Notes under the pieces: model-generated
The model's input: the letters and a program-made list of their open reading frames with translations, nothing else
What the model was told of the DNA's origin: nothing
Databases searched by the model: none
Program-made: the position numbers and the translations under genes
In this document: one piece after another, positions 19,929 to 29,035 of the stretch
How positions within the stretch are numbered: the first letter of the stretch is position 1
How the letters are laid out: every line of letters begins with the position of its first letter
From: Bacteroidota bacterium
GTDB lineage: Bacteria; Bacteroidota; Bacteroidia; Flavobacteriales; Flavobacteriaceae
Assembly (NCBI GenBank): GCA_947450355.1
Contig: CANFVB010000009.1
Coordinates: forward strand, 1-33,735
DNA length: 33,735 nucleotides
Direction of reading: 5' to 3'

Positions 19929-20660
19929 TTCCACGTTTCGTGCTAATTTCAGAAAAACATCGTTCATAGACGCCACATTATACTTGGTTTTTAAGTTTTT
20001 TGGCGAATCAAGAGCTTCAATAACTCCTTCGACCATAATGGAAACGCGGTCGCAATATTCGGCTTCGTCCATATAATGTGTAGTCACAAAAATGGTAGTT
20101 CCTTTATTGGCTTCGGCATAAATCATTTCCCAAAATTGTCGTCTGGTTATTGGATCCACTCCGCCTGTTGGCTCATCTAAAAAGACGATTTTAGGCTCGT
20201 GCAATAAGGCAACCGAAAAAGACAATTTCTGTTTCCAACCCAATGGTAGCGAACCTACCAATTTATCAATTGCATCTTCAAGTCCTAATTCCGACACCAA
20301 TTGTGCTGTTTTTTCTTTGATTCTTGCTTTGGATAATCCATAAATTCCTCCAAAAAAAGAGATATTTTCTTTAATTGTTAAATCGTCGTACATCGAGAAT
20401 TTTTGACTCATATAACCAATGCTTCTCTTGACCATTTCGGTATTGGTTTTTACGTCAAATCCTGCTACCAATGCTTCACCAGAAGTAGGTTTTGAAATCC
20501 CAATTAGCATTTTCATAGCCGTCGTTTTTCCAGCACCATTGGCACCCAGAAAACCAAAAATCTCTCCTTTATATACCTCAAAAGAAATACTATTAACAGC
20601 CGTAAAACTGCCAAATTGCTTGGTTAAATTTTGTACTTCTATTATTTTTTCTTTGTTCAT
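19920..20660 (-). CDS. ABC transporter ATP-binding protein (YbhF C-terminal-half-like)
   Basis: Walker A GANGAGKTT, Walker B IVFLDEPTGGVDP, switch TTHYMDEAEYCDR; signature region LPLGWKQK instead of LSGGQ. Confidence 0.93.
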   Translation of the reverse strand: MNKEKIIEVQNLTKQFGSFTAVNSISFEVYKGEIFGFLGANGAGKTTAMKMLIGISKPTSGEALVAGFDVKTNTEMVKRSIGYMSQKFSMYDDLTIKENISFFGGIYGLSKARIKEKTAQLVSELGLEDAIDKLVGSLPLGWKQKLSFSVALLHEPKIVFLDEPTGGVDPITRRQFWEMIYAEANKGTTIFVTTHYMDEAEYCDRVSIMVEGVIEALDSPKNLKTKYNVASMNDVFLKLARNVEAP

Positions 20661-20683
20661 TTTGTAAACCTAAAAGTTTATTT

Positions 20684-20777
20684 AACACAGATTTTCCTGA
20701 TTTTCACAGAATATAAATCGATTATTTTTCTATTCGATTCAACAAATAAATCTGTGTGAATTTGTGGAATCTGTGTT
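20684..20777. repeat. Inverted repeat AACACAGATTTTCCTGATTTTCACAGA / TCTGTGTGAATTTGTGGAATCTGTGTT
   Basis: Long imperfect arms in the gap between the two ABC ATPase genes. Confidence 0.8.
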
Positions 20778-20783
20778 TACTTT

Positions 20784-21680
20784 TTACAAATCCATAAATA
20801 TATCTTCAATTGTTGGGTTTGAAACCCGAATTTCGATTTCTTTATGTTCTTGTTGTTCCAGATAATTTCGCAAATTTATTGGATTAAAGTTATCATTTTT
20901 ATCAATATAATGAATGTATTCTCCAAAGGCAAAAACGCTGTATTGACTTGGATAATTCTTCAAATCCTGAATCAATTGATGCGTATTTTTGGCTTTTATA
21001 TCGTAAATTATTTTCTTGTAATCCTTTATAATAGTTGCTGGTTTGTCGATTTTTAAAATGGATCCTTTCTGAATTAAAGCAATTCGATCGCATAAAGCCG
21101 CCTCATCCATATAAGGTGTAGAAACTAAAATTGTGATTCCTTTTTCCTGTAATCGCTTGAGCATAATCCAAAATTCTTTTCGAGAAACGGGATCAACGCC
21201 CGTGGTGGGTTCGTCCAGAAATAAAACGGTTGGTTTGTGAATCAAAGCGCAACACAAAGCCAATTTCTGTTTCATTCCACCCGAAAGCGCTCCTGCCCTT
21301 CTTGTTTTGAAAGGCTCAATTTGAATGTAAATGTCCTTGATTAAATCATAATTTTCTTCAATCGTAGTTCCAAAAATGGTTGCGAAAAAGTTTAAGTTTT
21401 CTTCCACAGTCAAATCCTGATACAAAGAAAATTTTCCTGGCATATAGCCCACGGAATTCCGAATGGATTTATAATCCAAAACCACATCAAAACCCGCAAC
21501 AGTTGCTGAACCTTCATTGGCAAGCAAAAGCGTGGTGAGAATCCTAAAAATGGTAGTTTTCCCCGCTCTGTCAGGACCAATCAATCCGAACAATTCACCT
21601 TCTTTTACTTCAAAAGAAATGGAATCAATGGCGCTGATTTTGTTGTAGGATTTTGATATGTTATGGACTTTAATGCTCAT
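20784..21680 (-). CDS. ABC transporter ATP-binding protein (YbhF N-terminal-half-like), non-canonical Walker A and H-loop
   Basis: GLIGPDRAGKTTIFRIL, LSGGMKQKLALCCALIH, VLFLDEPTTGVDPVSRK, TILVSTPYMDEAALCDR. Confidence 0.93.
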   Translation of the reverse strand: MSIKVHNISKSYNKISAIDSISFEVKEGELFGLIGPDRAGKTTIFRILTTLLLANEGSATVAGFDVVLDYKSIRNSVGYMPGKFSLYQDLTVEENLNFFATIFGTTIEENYDLIKDIYIQIEPFKTRRAGALSGGMKQKLALCCALIHKPTVLFLDEPTTGVDPVSRKEFWIMLKRLQEKGITILVSTPYMDEAALCDRIALIQKGSILKIDKPATIIKDYKKIIYDIKAKNTHQLIQDLKNYPSQYSVFAFGEYIHYIDKNDNFNPINLRNYLEQQEHKEIEIRVSNPTIEDIFMDL

Positions 21681-21728
21681 ATTTAATATGATTTAATCAT
21701 AATTTCAATCATTTTTCCTTGGAAACCC

Positions 21729-21786
21729 TGTCAGATTGAGCGCAGTCGAAATCAATCACTTAGTCTCGACTGCGCTCGACTTGACA
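21729..21786. repeat. Inverted repeat TGTCAGATTGAGCGCAGTCGA / TCGACTGCGCTCGACTTGACA
   Basis: 21-nt arms with a few mismatches around aatcaatcacttagtc. Confidence 0.85.
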
Positions 21787-21795
21787 AAAAGACAA

Positions 21796-22671
21796 TTATT
21801 TAATCCACATTTCAGCTGGCATTCCTATTTTTAAGGTTCCATTGTTTTTTACTTTCACTTTTACAGCATACACTAAATTCACTCGTTCTTCCTTAGTTTG
21901 AATCACTTTTGGCGTAAATTCAGCCGATGAAGATATCCAAGAAATCGTTCCTGAAAAGGACTTCATTTCTTTATCCGAATCAATTTTTACGGTTACATTT
22001 TGACCTACTTTTATTTTTGATAATTGGGTTTCGCTTATGTAAACACGCAAAGTCATTTCAGAAATATCTGCAATTTTATAAAGTGGTTTTCCAAAAGCTG
22101 TCACTTCATTTGGTTCCGCATATTTGGCTAAAACCGTTCCTTTTATAGGATTGATAATTTTACTTTTTTCGATTTGATCGCTAATTTTTTCGATTTGAAC
22201 ATCAATCGTTTTTATCTCGTTTAGGATTGGTGCATTTTGAGTTTCTACACTTTGTATTTGTTCCATTAAAACATTTACTTTACCAATGATTTCGTCTACT
22301 TGACGTTTTGTAGCTGCATTTTCGACAAACATATTTTGGATTCTATTTTTCTCAATCAAAGTAGTTTTGAGCTGTTCTTGCAAAACACTTCTTTGCGATA
22401 TTACGTTTTTAGATTTCGAAAAAACAGTGCTTTTTGAAGCAATTAATTGCTGTTTATTGAAATACAATTGGGTTGTATCAACCAAACCAACTTGGATTTT
22501 AGGTTCGAGAACAGCACCTTCTTCGAGATTTAAATATTCGATATTTCCATTGGCTTGTGACGAAATAGTAACTTCGGTAGCTTCAAAATTTCCGTAACCA
22601 TCGGCTTTGTCGTTGTTTTTATTACAAGAAAATAGACTTGCAAGCATTAGGAATGTGATTATTTTTTTCAT
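21796..22671 (-). CDS. HlyD/EmrA-type periplasmic adaptor of ABC exporter (YbhG-like)
   Basis: 291 aa, lipoprotein signal ASLFSCNK, GYGNFEATEVTISSQANGNIEYLNLEEGAVL, PIKGTVLAKYAEPNEVTAFGKPLYKIADIS. Confidence 0.92.
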   Translation of the reverse strand: MKKIITFLMLASLFSCNKNNDKADGYGNFEATEVTISSQANGNIEYLNLEEGAVLEPKIQVGLVDTTQLYFNKQQLIASKSTVFSKSKNVISQRSVLQEQLKTTLIEKNRIQNMFVENAATKRQVDEIIGKVNVLMEQIQSVETQNAPILNEIKTIDVQIEKISDQIEKSKIINPIKGTVLAKYAEPNEVTAFGKPLYKIADISEMTLRVYISETQLSKIKVGQNVTVKIDSDKEMKSFSGTISWISSSAEFTPKVIQTKEERVNLVYAVKVKVKNNGTLKIGMPAEMWIK

Positions 22672-22696
22672 ATTATTTCATTATTTTGAGTTTTTA

Positions 22697-22787
22697 AATA
22701 TTCCAACGGTTGAAACCGTTGGTTATGGTTGGAAATGCAATGCTTTTTTTCAATATTCCAACGGTTGAAACCGTTGGTTATGGTTGG
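22697..22787. repeat. Two identical 36-nt palindrome-bearing repeats
   Basis: AATATTCCAACGGTTGAAACCGTTGGTTATGGTTGG at 22697-22732 and 22752-22787; core CCAACGGTTgaAACCGTTGG. Confidence 0.95.
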
Positions 22788-22816
22788 TAATAAATAATAT
22801 TTAGTTAGCTACATTA

Positions 22817-24094
22817 CTAATTGGTTCCCGCTTTGGGGGTTACGGGGCTTCCCTTTGTTACTTGATAATTCGCTTTCGCCAAAGCCAATTGAATTACATG
22901 TAGTTTTTGATTGGTTTTTGATTCGTATAAATTCGTCAATTCTACCAAATATTCCGAAGAAGTTGTTACCCCGTTTTTTAATTGCTCGTCAGCCGATTTA
23001 ACAACATATTCGCGTAAATCTATAATATCAGAATCTGTTTTTAAGATACTTTCTGTTTTACTAATTTCGTTTTCCATTTCTTGCAATTGCAAGTTGTTGT
23101 TTAGCAAAAATGTTTCCTTTTCTGTTGAAACGATGTCTGCCGAAACCGAAAGCACTTGTTTTTCGATCTTGGATTTATTCCAATCAAACACATTCCAATT
23201 GGCTTTTAAACCTACCATATAAAAGGTTTGAAATGAATTATCCAACATATTCAAACCTGGATTTCCGAAACCTGCCTGACCAAAAGCATTTATTTTTGGT
23301 AAATTATTTTTAGAAATTACCTCTTTTGAAACTTCAATTTGTTCGTTTTGCAAATCGAATAATTTTAATTCTGGACGATTTGTATCTTTTGAATTTTCAT
23401 TAAGAAAAATGGGTTCCTCTAAAATTGTATTTTCATCAAAAGTATAGAAAGTGAGCGTCGCTAAATTTTCTAAAAATCGTTTTTTATCAAATTGTATTTC
23501 AATAAGTTGTTGCTTTATTTTTAAATTTTCCGCTTCTAAAACTTTCTCCGATGCAGGAAGAATAGCACCGAATTTAACTCCCGATTTTACTTCTTTAATT
23601 TTGGTGTTTAATTGATCTTGCTTTAAAAGTAAAATCGCTTTTCGTTCCTGAACCAACAAAATCGAAAAATACAACTGATTAATTTTGGTTTTAATTTGGT
23701 ACAAATTCACGGCAACTTGTTGTTGTTGCGTTTTGGTTTGCGATTCTTTAAGTTTGGAATTGACATCAATCATTCCGCCGTTGTACAACAATTGATTGAT
23801 ATCCAAAGTCGCTCGATATTGATCTTTATTCAATGGCGTAACATTTGGCAAAGGAATTGGCAAACCCGTAACCGCTGATTGATACGTTGCTTGTGCATTC
23901 AAATCAATTTTAGGAAGTTTTCCTTTGTTGAGCGACTCGATTTCAAAACCTGATTTCTGCTGTAATAACTCTGTTTGTTTGGCTATTGGATAATTTTTAT
24001 TTGCCAAAGCATAACAATCGTCTAACGATATTTTTTGCTGCGCATTGGCAAAAGAAACCAAAAACAAACAGATTATTTTAAATGTATTTTTCAT
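22817..24094 (-). CDS. TolC-family outer membrane protein of ABC efflux system
   Basis: 425 aa; signal peptide [50 protein letters not shown]. Confidence 0.92.
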   Translation of the reverse strand: MKNTFKIICLFLVSFANAQQKISLDDCYALANKNYPIAKQTELLQQKSGFEIESLNKGKLPKIDLNAQATYQSAVTGLPIPLPNVTPLNKDQYRATLDINQLLYNGGMIDVNSKLKESQTKTQQQQVAVNLYQIKTKINQLYFSILLVQERKAILLLKQDQLNTKIKEVKSGVKFGAILPASEKVLEAENLKIKQQLIEIQFDKKRFLENLATLTFYTFDENTILEEPIFLNENSKDTNRPELKLFDLQNEQIEVSKEVISKNNLPKINAFGQAGFGNPGLNMLDNSFQTFYMVGLKANWNVFDWNKSKIEKQVLSVSADIVSTEKETFLLNNNLQLQEMENEISKTESILKTDSDIIDLREYVVKSADEQLKNGVTTSSEYLVELTNLYESKTNQKLHVIQLALAKANYQVTKGSPVTPKAGTN

Positions 24095-24110
24095 TTTAAA
24101 CTTTTTTTAG

Positions 24111-24151
24111 CCACAGATTCACAGATTTTTTTTTAATCTGCGAATCTGTGG
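24111..24151. repeat. Hairpin CCACAGATTCACAGATTttttttttAATCTGCGAATCTGTGG
   Basis: Near-perfect inverted repeat abutting the TetR stop codon. Confidence 0.85.
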
Positions 24152-24745
24152 TTAATTTTTTATCGAATTAATTATTTGTTCTGCAATCGTCGTTTTTCGT
24201 TCTTCCATCATTTCGTTAAATTCAGAATCCGAAATTTGAATCATTCCCTTCATCATCACTTGTGCAGCAAATGGAAATACGGTCATTGAAAAAATATCCA
24301 GCAAAAGCTGTTTTGGATGAATCGGTTTTATTATTCCTTCAGCAATTTCTCTTTCTATTTGCGAAATCAAAATGGCTGGATTTGGTCTGTTTTCATTTTT
24401 CATAAAAGACATTACAAACTCAGGATTGTTGTTCATTTCCTGAATTATGAATTGTGGCAAATACGGATTGAGAATCACAAATGAAATATAACTATGCGTA
24501 AACTTTGTGATTTTATCAAAAACAGAATCTTGAGAATTAAAAATATCGTTGATTTGTGGCGCTAATTGACCAAAGGCATTCATGAAAATCGCTTTAAAAA
24601 GCAATTCTTTATTTTTAAAACAATAATGCAACATCGCCTTATTAATTGCCGCTTCATCGGCTATTTCCTGCATCCTTGCACCTGAAAAACCTTTTCTTTG
24701 GAATACAATTCGAGCAGCGTTAAATATTTTTTCTTCCGTTGTCAT
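24152..24745 (-). CDS. TetR/AcrR family transcriptional regulator
   Basis: 197 aa; TTEEKIFNAARIVFQRKGFSGARMQEIADEAAINKAMLHYCFKNKELLF. Confidence 0.95.
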   Translation of the reverse strand: MTTEEKIFNAARIVFQRKGFSGARMQEIADEAAINKAMLHYCFKNKELLFKAIFMNAFGQLAPQINDIFNSQDSVFDKITKFTHSYISFVILNPYLPQFIIQEMNNNPEFVMSFMKNENRPNPAILISQIEREIAEGIIKPIHPKQLLLDIFSMTVFPFAAQVMMKGMIQISDSEFNEMMEERKTTIAEQIINSIKN

Positions 24746-24753
24746 TAATAACT

Positions 24754-24778
24754 AACTATTTGGTTTAACCATTTAGTT
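24754..24778. promoter_or_regulatory. Candidate TetR autoregulatory operator
   Basis: AACTATTTGGTT-t-AACCATTTAGTT, 12-nt arms with 10/12 symmetry, 9 bp upstream of the tetR start. Confidence 0.55.
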
Positions 24779-24832
24779 AACAAAGATAAATAAAAAAAGT
24801 ATTCCGCAATGAAATACTTTTAGAATTGTTTA

Positions 24833-24982
24833 TTAATTTTTTGTTTCTTGTATTTCTCGTGTTCCTCCGTGTCCGAAAGCTACCACGCTCAATATTTTTA
24901 CATTCAAAAACAAGAACATAAAAAACTGAATGAAAGGATTATGCATTACAAATTTCTGTAATCGCGTTATTTTTTTTGCCAT
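24833..24982 (-). CDS. Small hypothetical membrane protein (49 aa)
   Basis: MAKKITRLQKFVMHNPFIQFFMFLFLNVKILSVVAFGHGGTREIQETKN; absent from the ORF track, probably below its length cutoff; follows the SQR-like gene on the same strand. Confidence 0.5.
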   Translation of the reverse strand: MAKKITRLQKFVMHNPFIQFFMFLFLNVKILSVVAFGHGGTREIQETKN

Positions 24983-25035
24983 GATATTTTATTTAAGACT
25001 AATTTTTAAAGGATAATTATAAAACTAAACCTAAT

Positions 25036-26496
25036 TTACTCCGGAATTAACCACCAAAATGGTTTCATTTTAGCTTTATAAATAAAGGCATAATGCAATA
25101 CTAATTTTAGCCAATGCCCCGCCAATCCTATTTCTCCGAAGGTTTTATTTAAATCTCTTCCGCCAGTATTTTTAAATCTGACATAATCAGGAACAATTGG
25201 ATACGTGGTAATACTAACCCCACTTCCTTCTGTCATTCCAAAACCTGCAGATGCAATACAAGCCGCTCCCATATTTCCCATCGAACCTTTATGATGCAAT
25301 GAAATACTTCCCGATTTTATAGAATCAATAATGTTATCGGCAACTAATTTTGCAGTTATTCCGGAAGGCATTCCTGTTCTTGGTGGTGAAGGAAATATAT
25401 CAGTCCCGTTTTTACTTTTTCTGGGTTTTGAAATAGAATGTGGCGGTGCAAAAGCAATTCCAGGTGCAAAAATATTTGAATAACTTGGATTTTGATACGT
25501 TTCAGGTCAATCTTGAACCGTCCAATCTTCATAGGGTTTTGGTGAATAATCTGCATCTACAATCATAAAACCTTTGAATAATTTGTCTGTAATATCAATA
25601 TTATTTTTGTCAAAAGCTTTAAATCCGTGTCCTGAAAAAGACGGAATTAGCATTGCAAAATCAAAATTTTCAGTTTTAAATTCCCCTTCTAAATTTTCAT
25701 AATGCACTATTCCTTCTTCAACTTTATTAACTCCAGCACCTAAAATCCATTTTATTCCTCTATCTTCAAATAGCATTTCCACCATTTCACTTGACTTCAT
25801 AATAGCATCACCATAGGTTAAAAGCATACCGTCCATGCCAAAATCACCCAATTCATATTCGTTAGAAATCCAAGTAATATCGACTTTGTCTCTAACTCCA
25901 AATTTAACGAGTTCTTTTTCAACATTTAGAATGTATTCAAATGCAGCACCTTGACAGGTTGCTTTTGCGTGACCTGTTCCAATAAGTATTTTTGCTTTTT
26001 GAGTAGTTTTTTTTAATTTATTTATGAGTTCGTGCAATGCTTTTGAGGCGTGTTCTGCGTGATCGTAAGTACAAACAGAATAGGTTTTATTAGTTCCTGG
26101 AAGTAATCCTTCGGTTAAATCGAAAGCTAATTTTGGACCTGTTGCATTGATTAAATAATCATACGTTATCATTTCTTGTTTTCCAATAGCATCTCCAAAA
26201 ACCCCTTCTACAAGAACGTAAGGTCTACTTTCTTTGGTGTCGCCTTCTGGGTGGAACGAAACAACTTTGGCTTGCTTATAGCCAATTCCTTTCCTTTTAT
26301 ACAATGGCTCTAATGGAAAAATGACATCTTTAGATTTCATTCTACCAATTCCTACCCAAATATTTGATGGAACCCATTGGTAATTCCTATTTGGTGAAAC
26401 GACTAATACTTCGTGTTCGTTAGATAATTTTCGTCTCAAATGTGCGGCTGCAGTATGCCCAGAAATTCCTGCTCCTAAAATTACTATTTTTGACAT
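25036..26496 (-). pseudogene. Sulfide:quinone oxidoreductase-like NAD(P)/FAD protein interrupted by an in-frame TGA at 25507-25509
   Basis: ORFs 25507..26496 and 25036..25371 are in one frame. Bridging codons read ...PYEDWTVQD-[TGA]-PETYQNPSYSNIFAPGIAFAPPHSISKPRKSKNGTDIFPSPPRTGMPSGITAKLVADNII... with only one stop. N-terminal FAD motif VILGAGISGHTAAAHL. Confidence 0.85.
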
Positions 26497-26515
26497 TTTG
26501 GTAGATTTAATTACT

Positions 26516-26559
26516 CAAAATTAATAATATTTTTAGTATCCCACAGTAACAATTGTTAC
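26516..26559 (-). promoter_or_regulatory. Candidate promoter: GTAACA-AT-TGTTAC palindrome (26546-26559) plus TAATTTTG -7 element (26516-26523)
   Basis: CACAGTAACAATTGTTACATA (26542-26562); spacing to TAnnTTTG identical to the RND operon site. Confidence 0.6.
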
Positions 26560-26577
26560 ATATAGAAAATCAATAAA

Positions 26578-26613
26578 AAAACGGGATTCATTTTGATGTG
26601 AATCCCGTTTTAA
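26578..26613 (-). terminator. Rho-independent terminator downstream of glutamine synthetase III
   Basis: AAACGGGATTCA-ttttga-TGTGAATCCCGTTT with A/T tracts. Confidence 0.8.
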
Positions 26614-26631
26614 ATTTATACTCCTCGCCTA

Positions 26632-28821
26632 CTATTTCGTAAACAATAATTCTCTGTATTTTGTCAAAGTCCAAATTTCATCATCAACCAAAAGCTCTAA
26701 TTTATCGCAATGGTCTCTGATGATTTCAAAATAAGGTTTTACTTTATTGCAATAGGCTTCCGCCATTTCTAAAGCGTCCGTAAGCACATTTGCATTTCTT
26801 CTTGCATCAGTCATTTCCTCAACTTTTGAATTGATACCTTCTATATGCTTTGAAATTTCTTTGATTAATCGGATTTGTTCTTTGGCAATGTTCTCGAAAT
26901 CAGAGCCAAAAATTTCTTTCAGCCCTTTTACATTTTCTATCAAGGTATTTTGATACCTAATGGCTGTTGGAATCACATGATTTTGAGAAATATCTCCCAA
27001 AACACGTCCTTCGATTTGGATTTTCTTGGTGTATTCTTCTAATTCAATTTCATATCTGGCTTCCACTTCCACCTGATTCATAATTCCCATTTCTGAAAAC
27101 AAATCCAATGCTTGCTTAGAGGCTCTGGCTTTCAATGCTTCTGGAGTAGTTTTTGAATTACTCAAACCTCTTTTGGCCGCTTCAATTTCCCAAGCTTCGC
27201 TATAACCATCGCCTTCAAAAAGAATTTTCTTAGATACTTTAATATATTCTCTCAAAACATTGAAAATAGCATCGTCTTTCTTCATTCCTTTTGATTCAAT
27301 CAACCCATCAACTTCAATTTTGAAATCTTTCAATTGTTTGGCAACAATCGTATTCAAAGTTGTCATCGCATTAGAACAATTTGCAGAAGAACCAACGGCT
27401 CTAAATTCAAATTTATTTCCTGTAAAGGCAAATGGTGATGTTCTATTTCTATCGGTATTGTCCAAAAGCACATCTGGAATTTTACCCACTACATTCAATT
27501 TTAAATCTGTTTTCTCTTCTGGCGATAATTTCCCCGAAGTAACGCCTTCTAATTCCGCTAAAACTTTCGTTAATTGTTCTCCAATAAAAACAGAAATAAT
27601 TGCTGGTGGTGCTTCATTCGCTCCTAATCTATGGTCGTTACTGGCAGTTGCAATCGCACCTCGCAATAACGCTTCATAATCATTTACTGCTTTTATTGTA
27701 TTAATAAAGAAAGTCAAAAACTGCAAATTGCTCATTGGCGTTTTGCTCGGACTTAATAAATTTACACCTGTATCCGTTGCCAATGACCAGTTATTGTGTT
27801 TTCCAGAACCGTTTACGCCTTTAAAAGGTTTTTCGTGCAACAATACTTTCAAATCGTGACGCTCGCCTACTTTGTGCATGACATCCATCAACAAACAATT
27901 GTGATCTACAGCCAAATTTGTTTCTTCAAAAATGGGTGCCAACTCAAATTGATTGGGTGCCACTTCATTGTGACGCGTTTTTACAGGGATTCCAAGCAGC
28001 ATACATTCTTGCTCCAAATCTCTCATGAAAGTTAAAGCACGTGTTGGAATTGACCCAAAATAATGATCGTCTAATTGTTGTCCTTTGGCAGAAGTATGAC
28101 CAATTAATGTTCGTCCTGTCATCATTAAATCGGGACGTGAATTTGCCAATGATTTATCAATCAAGAAATATTCTTGCTCCCAACCCAAAGTGGCGGTTAC
28201 TTTCTTTACATTTTTATCAAAATATTTACATACATCTGTAGCCGCATCATCCATAGCAGACAGAGCACGCAATAACGGAATTTTATTGTCTAATGCTTCT
28301 CCTGTGTAGGAAATGAAAACGGTAGGAATACACAAAGTCGTACCATATATAAATGCAGGAGAAGTTGGATCCCAAGCTGTATATCCTCGGGCTTCAAATG
28401 TATTTCTGATTCCTCCATTTGGAAAACTCGAAGCATCTGGTTCTTGTTGTACCAATTGCGCCCCACCAAATTTTTCTACAGGATCACTTCCATCGTAGGA
28501 AGTTTCAAAAAATGCATCGTGTTTCTCGGCTGTAGTTCCGGTAAGGGGTTGAAACCAATGCGTATAATGAGTTACGCCTTTTGATAACGCCCATTCTTTC
28601 ATTCCCATGGCAATGTAATCGGCTAATTTTCTATCGATTTTTGTACCAAATTGAACCGCATCTTTAACAGCCTTATGTGCATCAGAAGTCAAAAACTGCT
28701 TCATCGCCTTGTCATTGAAAACATTAGAACCGAAAATATTCGATTTTCTATCGGTCTCTTCAAATTTGATTAAACTTCTGTTGGAAGCTTCATTTAATGC
28801 TTGAAAACGTAAATTTGCCAT
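26632..28821 (-). CDS. glnN: Glutamine synthetase type III (GlnN family)
   Basis: 729 aa; EVAPNQFELAPIFEETNLAVDHN, HEKPFKGVNGSGKHNNWSLATDTGVNLL, NRTSPFAFTGNKFEFRAVGSSAN. Confidence 0.95.
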   Translation of the reverse strand: MANLRFQALNEASNRSLIKFEETDRKSNIFGSNVFNDKAMKQFLTSDAHKAVKDAVQFGTKIDRKLADYIAMGMKEWALSKGVTHYTHWFQPLTGTTAEKHDAFFETSYDGSDPVEKFGGAQLVQQEPDASSFPNGGIRNTFEARGYTAWDPTSPAFIYGTTLCIPTVFISYTGEALDNKIPLLRALSAMDDAATDVCKYFDKNVKKVTATLGWEQEYFLIDKSLANSRPDLMMTGRTLIGHTSAKGQQLDDHYFGSIPTRALTFMRDLEQECMLLGIPVKTRHNEVAPNQFELAPIFEETNLAVDHNCLLMDVMHKVGERHDLKVLLHEKPFKGVNGSGKHNNWSLATDTGVNLLSPSKTPMSNLQFLTFFINTIKAVNDYEALLRGAIATASNDHRLGANEAPPAIISVFIGEQLTKVLAELEGVTSGKLSPEEKTDLKLNVVGKIPDVLLDNTDRNRTSPFAFTGNKFEFRAVGSSANCSNAMTTLNTIVAKQLKDFKIEVDGLIESKGMKKDDAIFNVLREYIKVSKKILFEGDGYSEAWEIEAAKRGLSNSKTTPEALKARASKQALDLFSEMGIMNQVEVEARYEIELEEYTKKIQIEGRVLGDISQNHVIPTAIRYQNTLIENVKGLKEIFGSDFENIAKEQIRLIKEISKHIEGINSKVEEMTDARRNANVLTDALEMAEAYCNKVKPYFEIIRDHCDKLELLVDDEIWTLTKYRELLFTK

Positions 28822-28941
28822 AAAAATTGATATTGAATTTAATAAGTCATTGCTATTGATTGCAAATATATAAAAATGTCTAAAAACAAACCGCTACAAA
28901 TTGTGAAATCAGTCATTTAATACGATAAAAAACAACTTTTT

Positions 28942-29010
28942 AAAATTTTACCCCCTAAAAAATACAATTTTACTAAAAATAATGACTCAATTGAAAATTT
29001 AACCCCCTAA
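28942..29010. promoter_or_regulatory. Direct repeat AAAATTTWACCCCCTAA x2 in the divergent glutamine synthetase intergenic region
   Basis: AAAATTTTACCCCCTAA (28942-28958) and AAAATTTAACCCCCTAA (28994-29010), 52 bp apart. Confidence 0.55.
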
Positions 29011-29035
29011 TTTTAGGTACTTATTATTTTTATTA

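Noticed and set aside
25507-25509. Selenocysteine codon in the SQR-like gene
   Set aside because: I recognise no SECIS-like hairpin directly downstream, and Trp or another sense codon mutating to TGA is simpler; kept only as a test in the finding.
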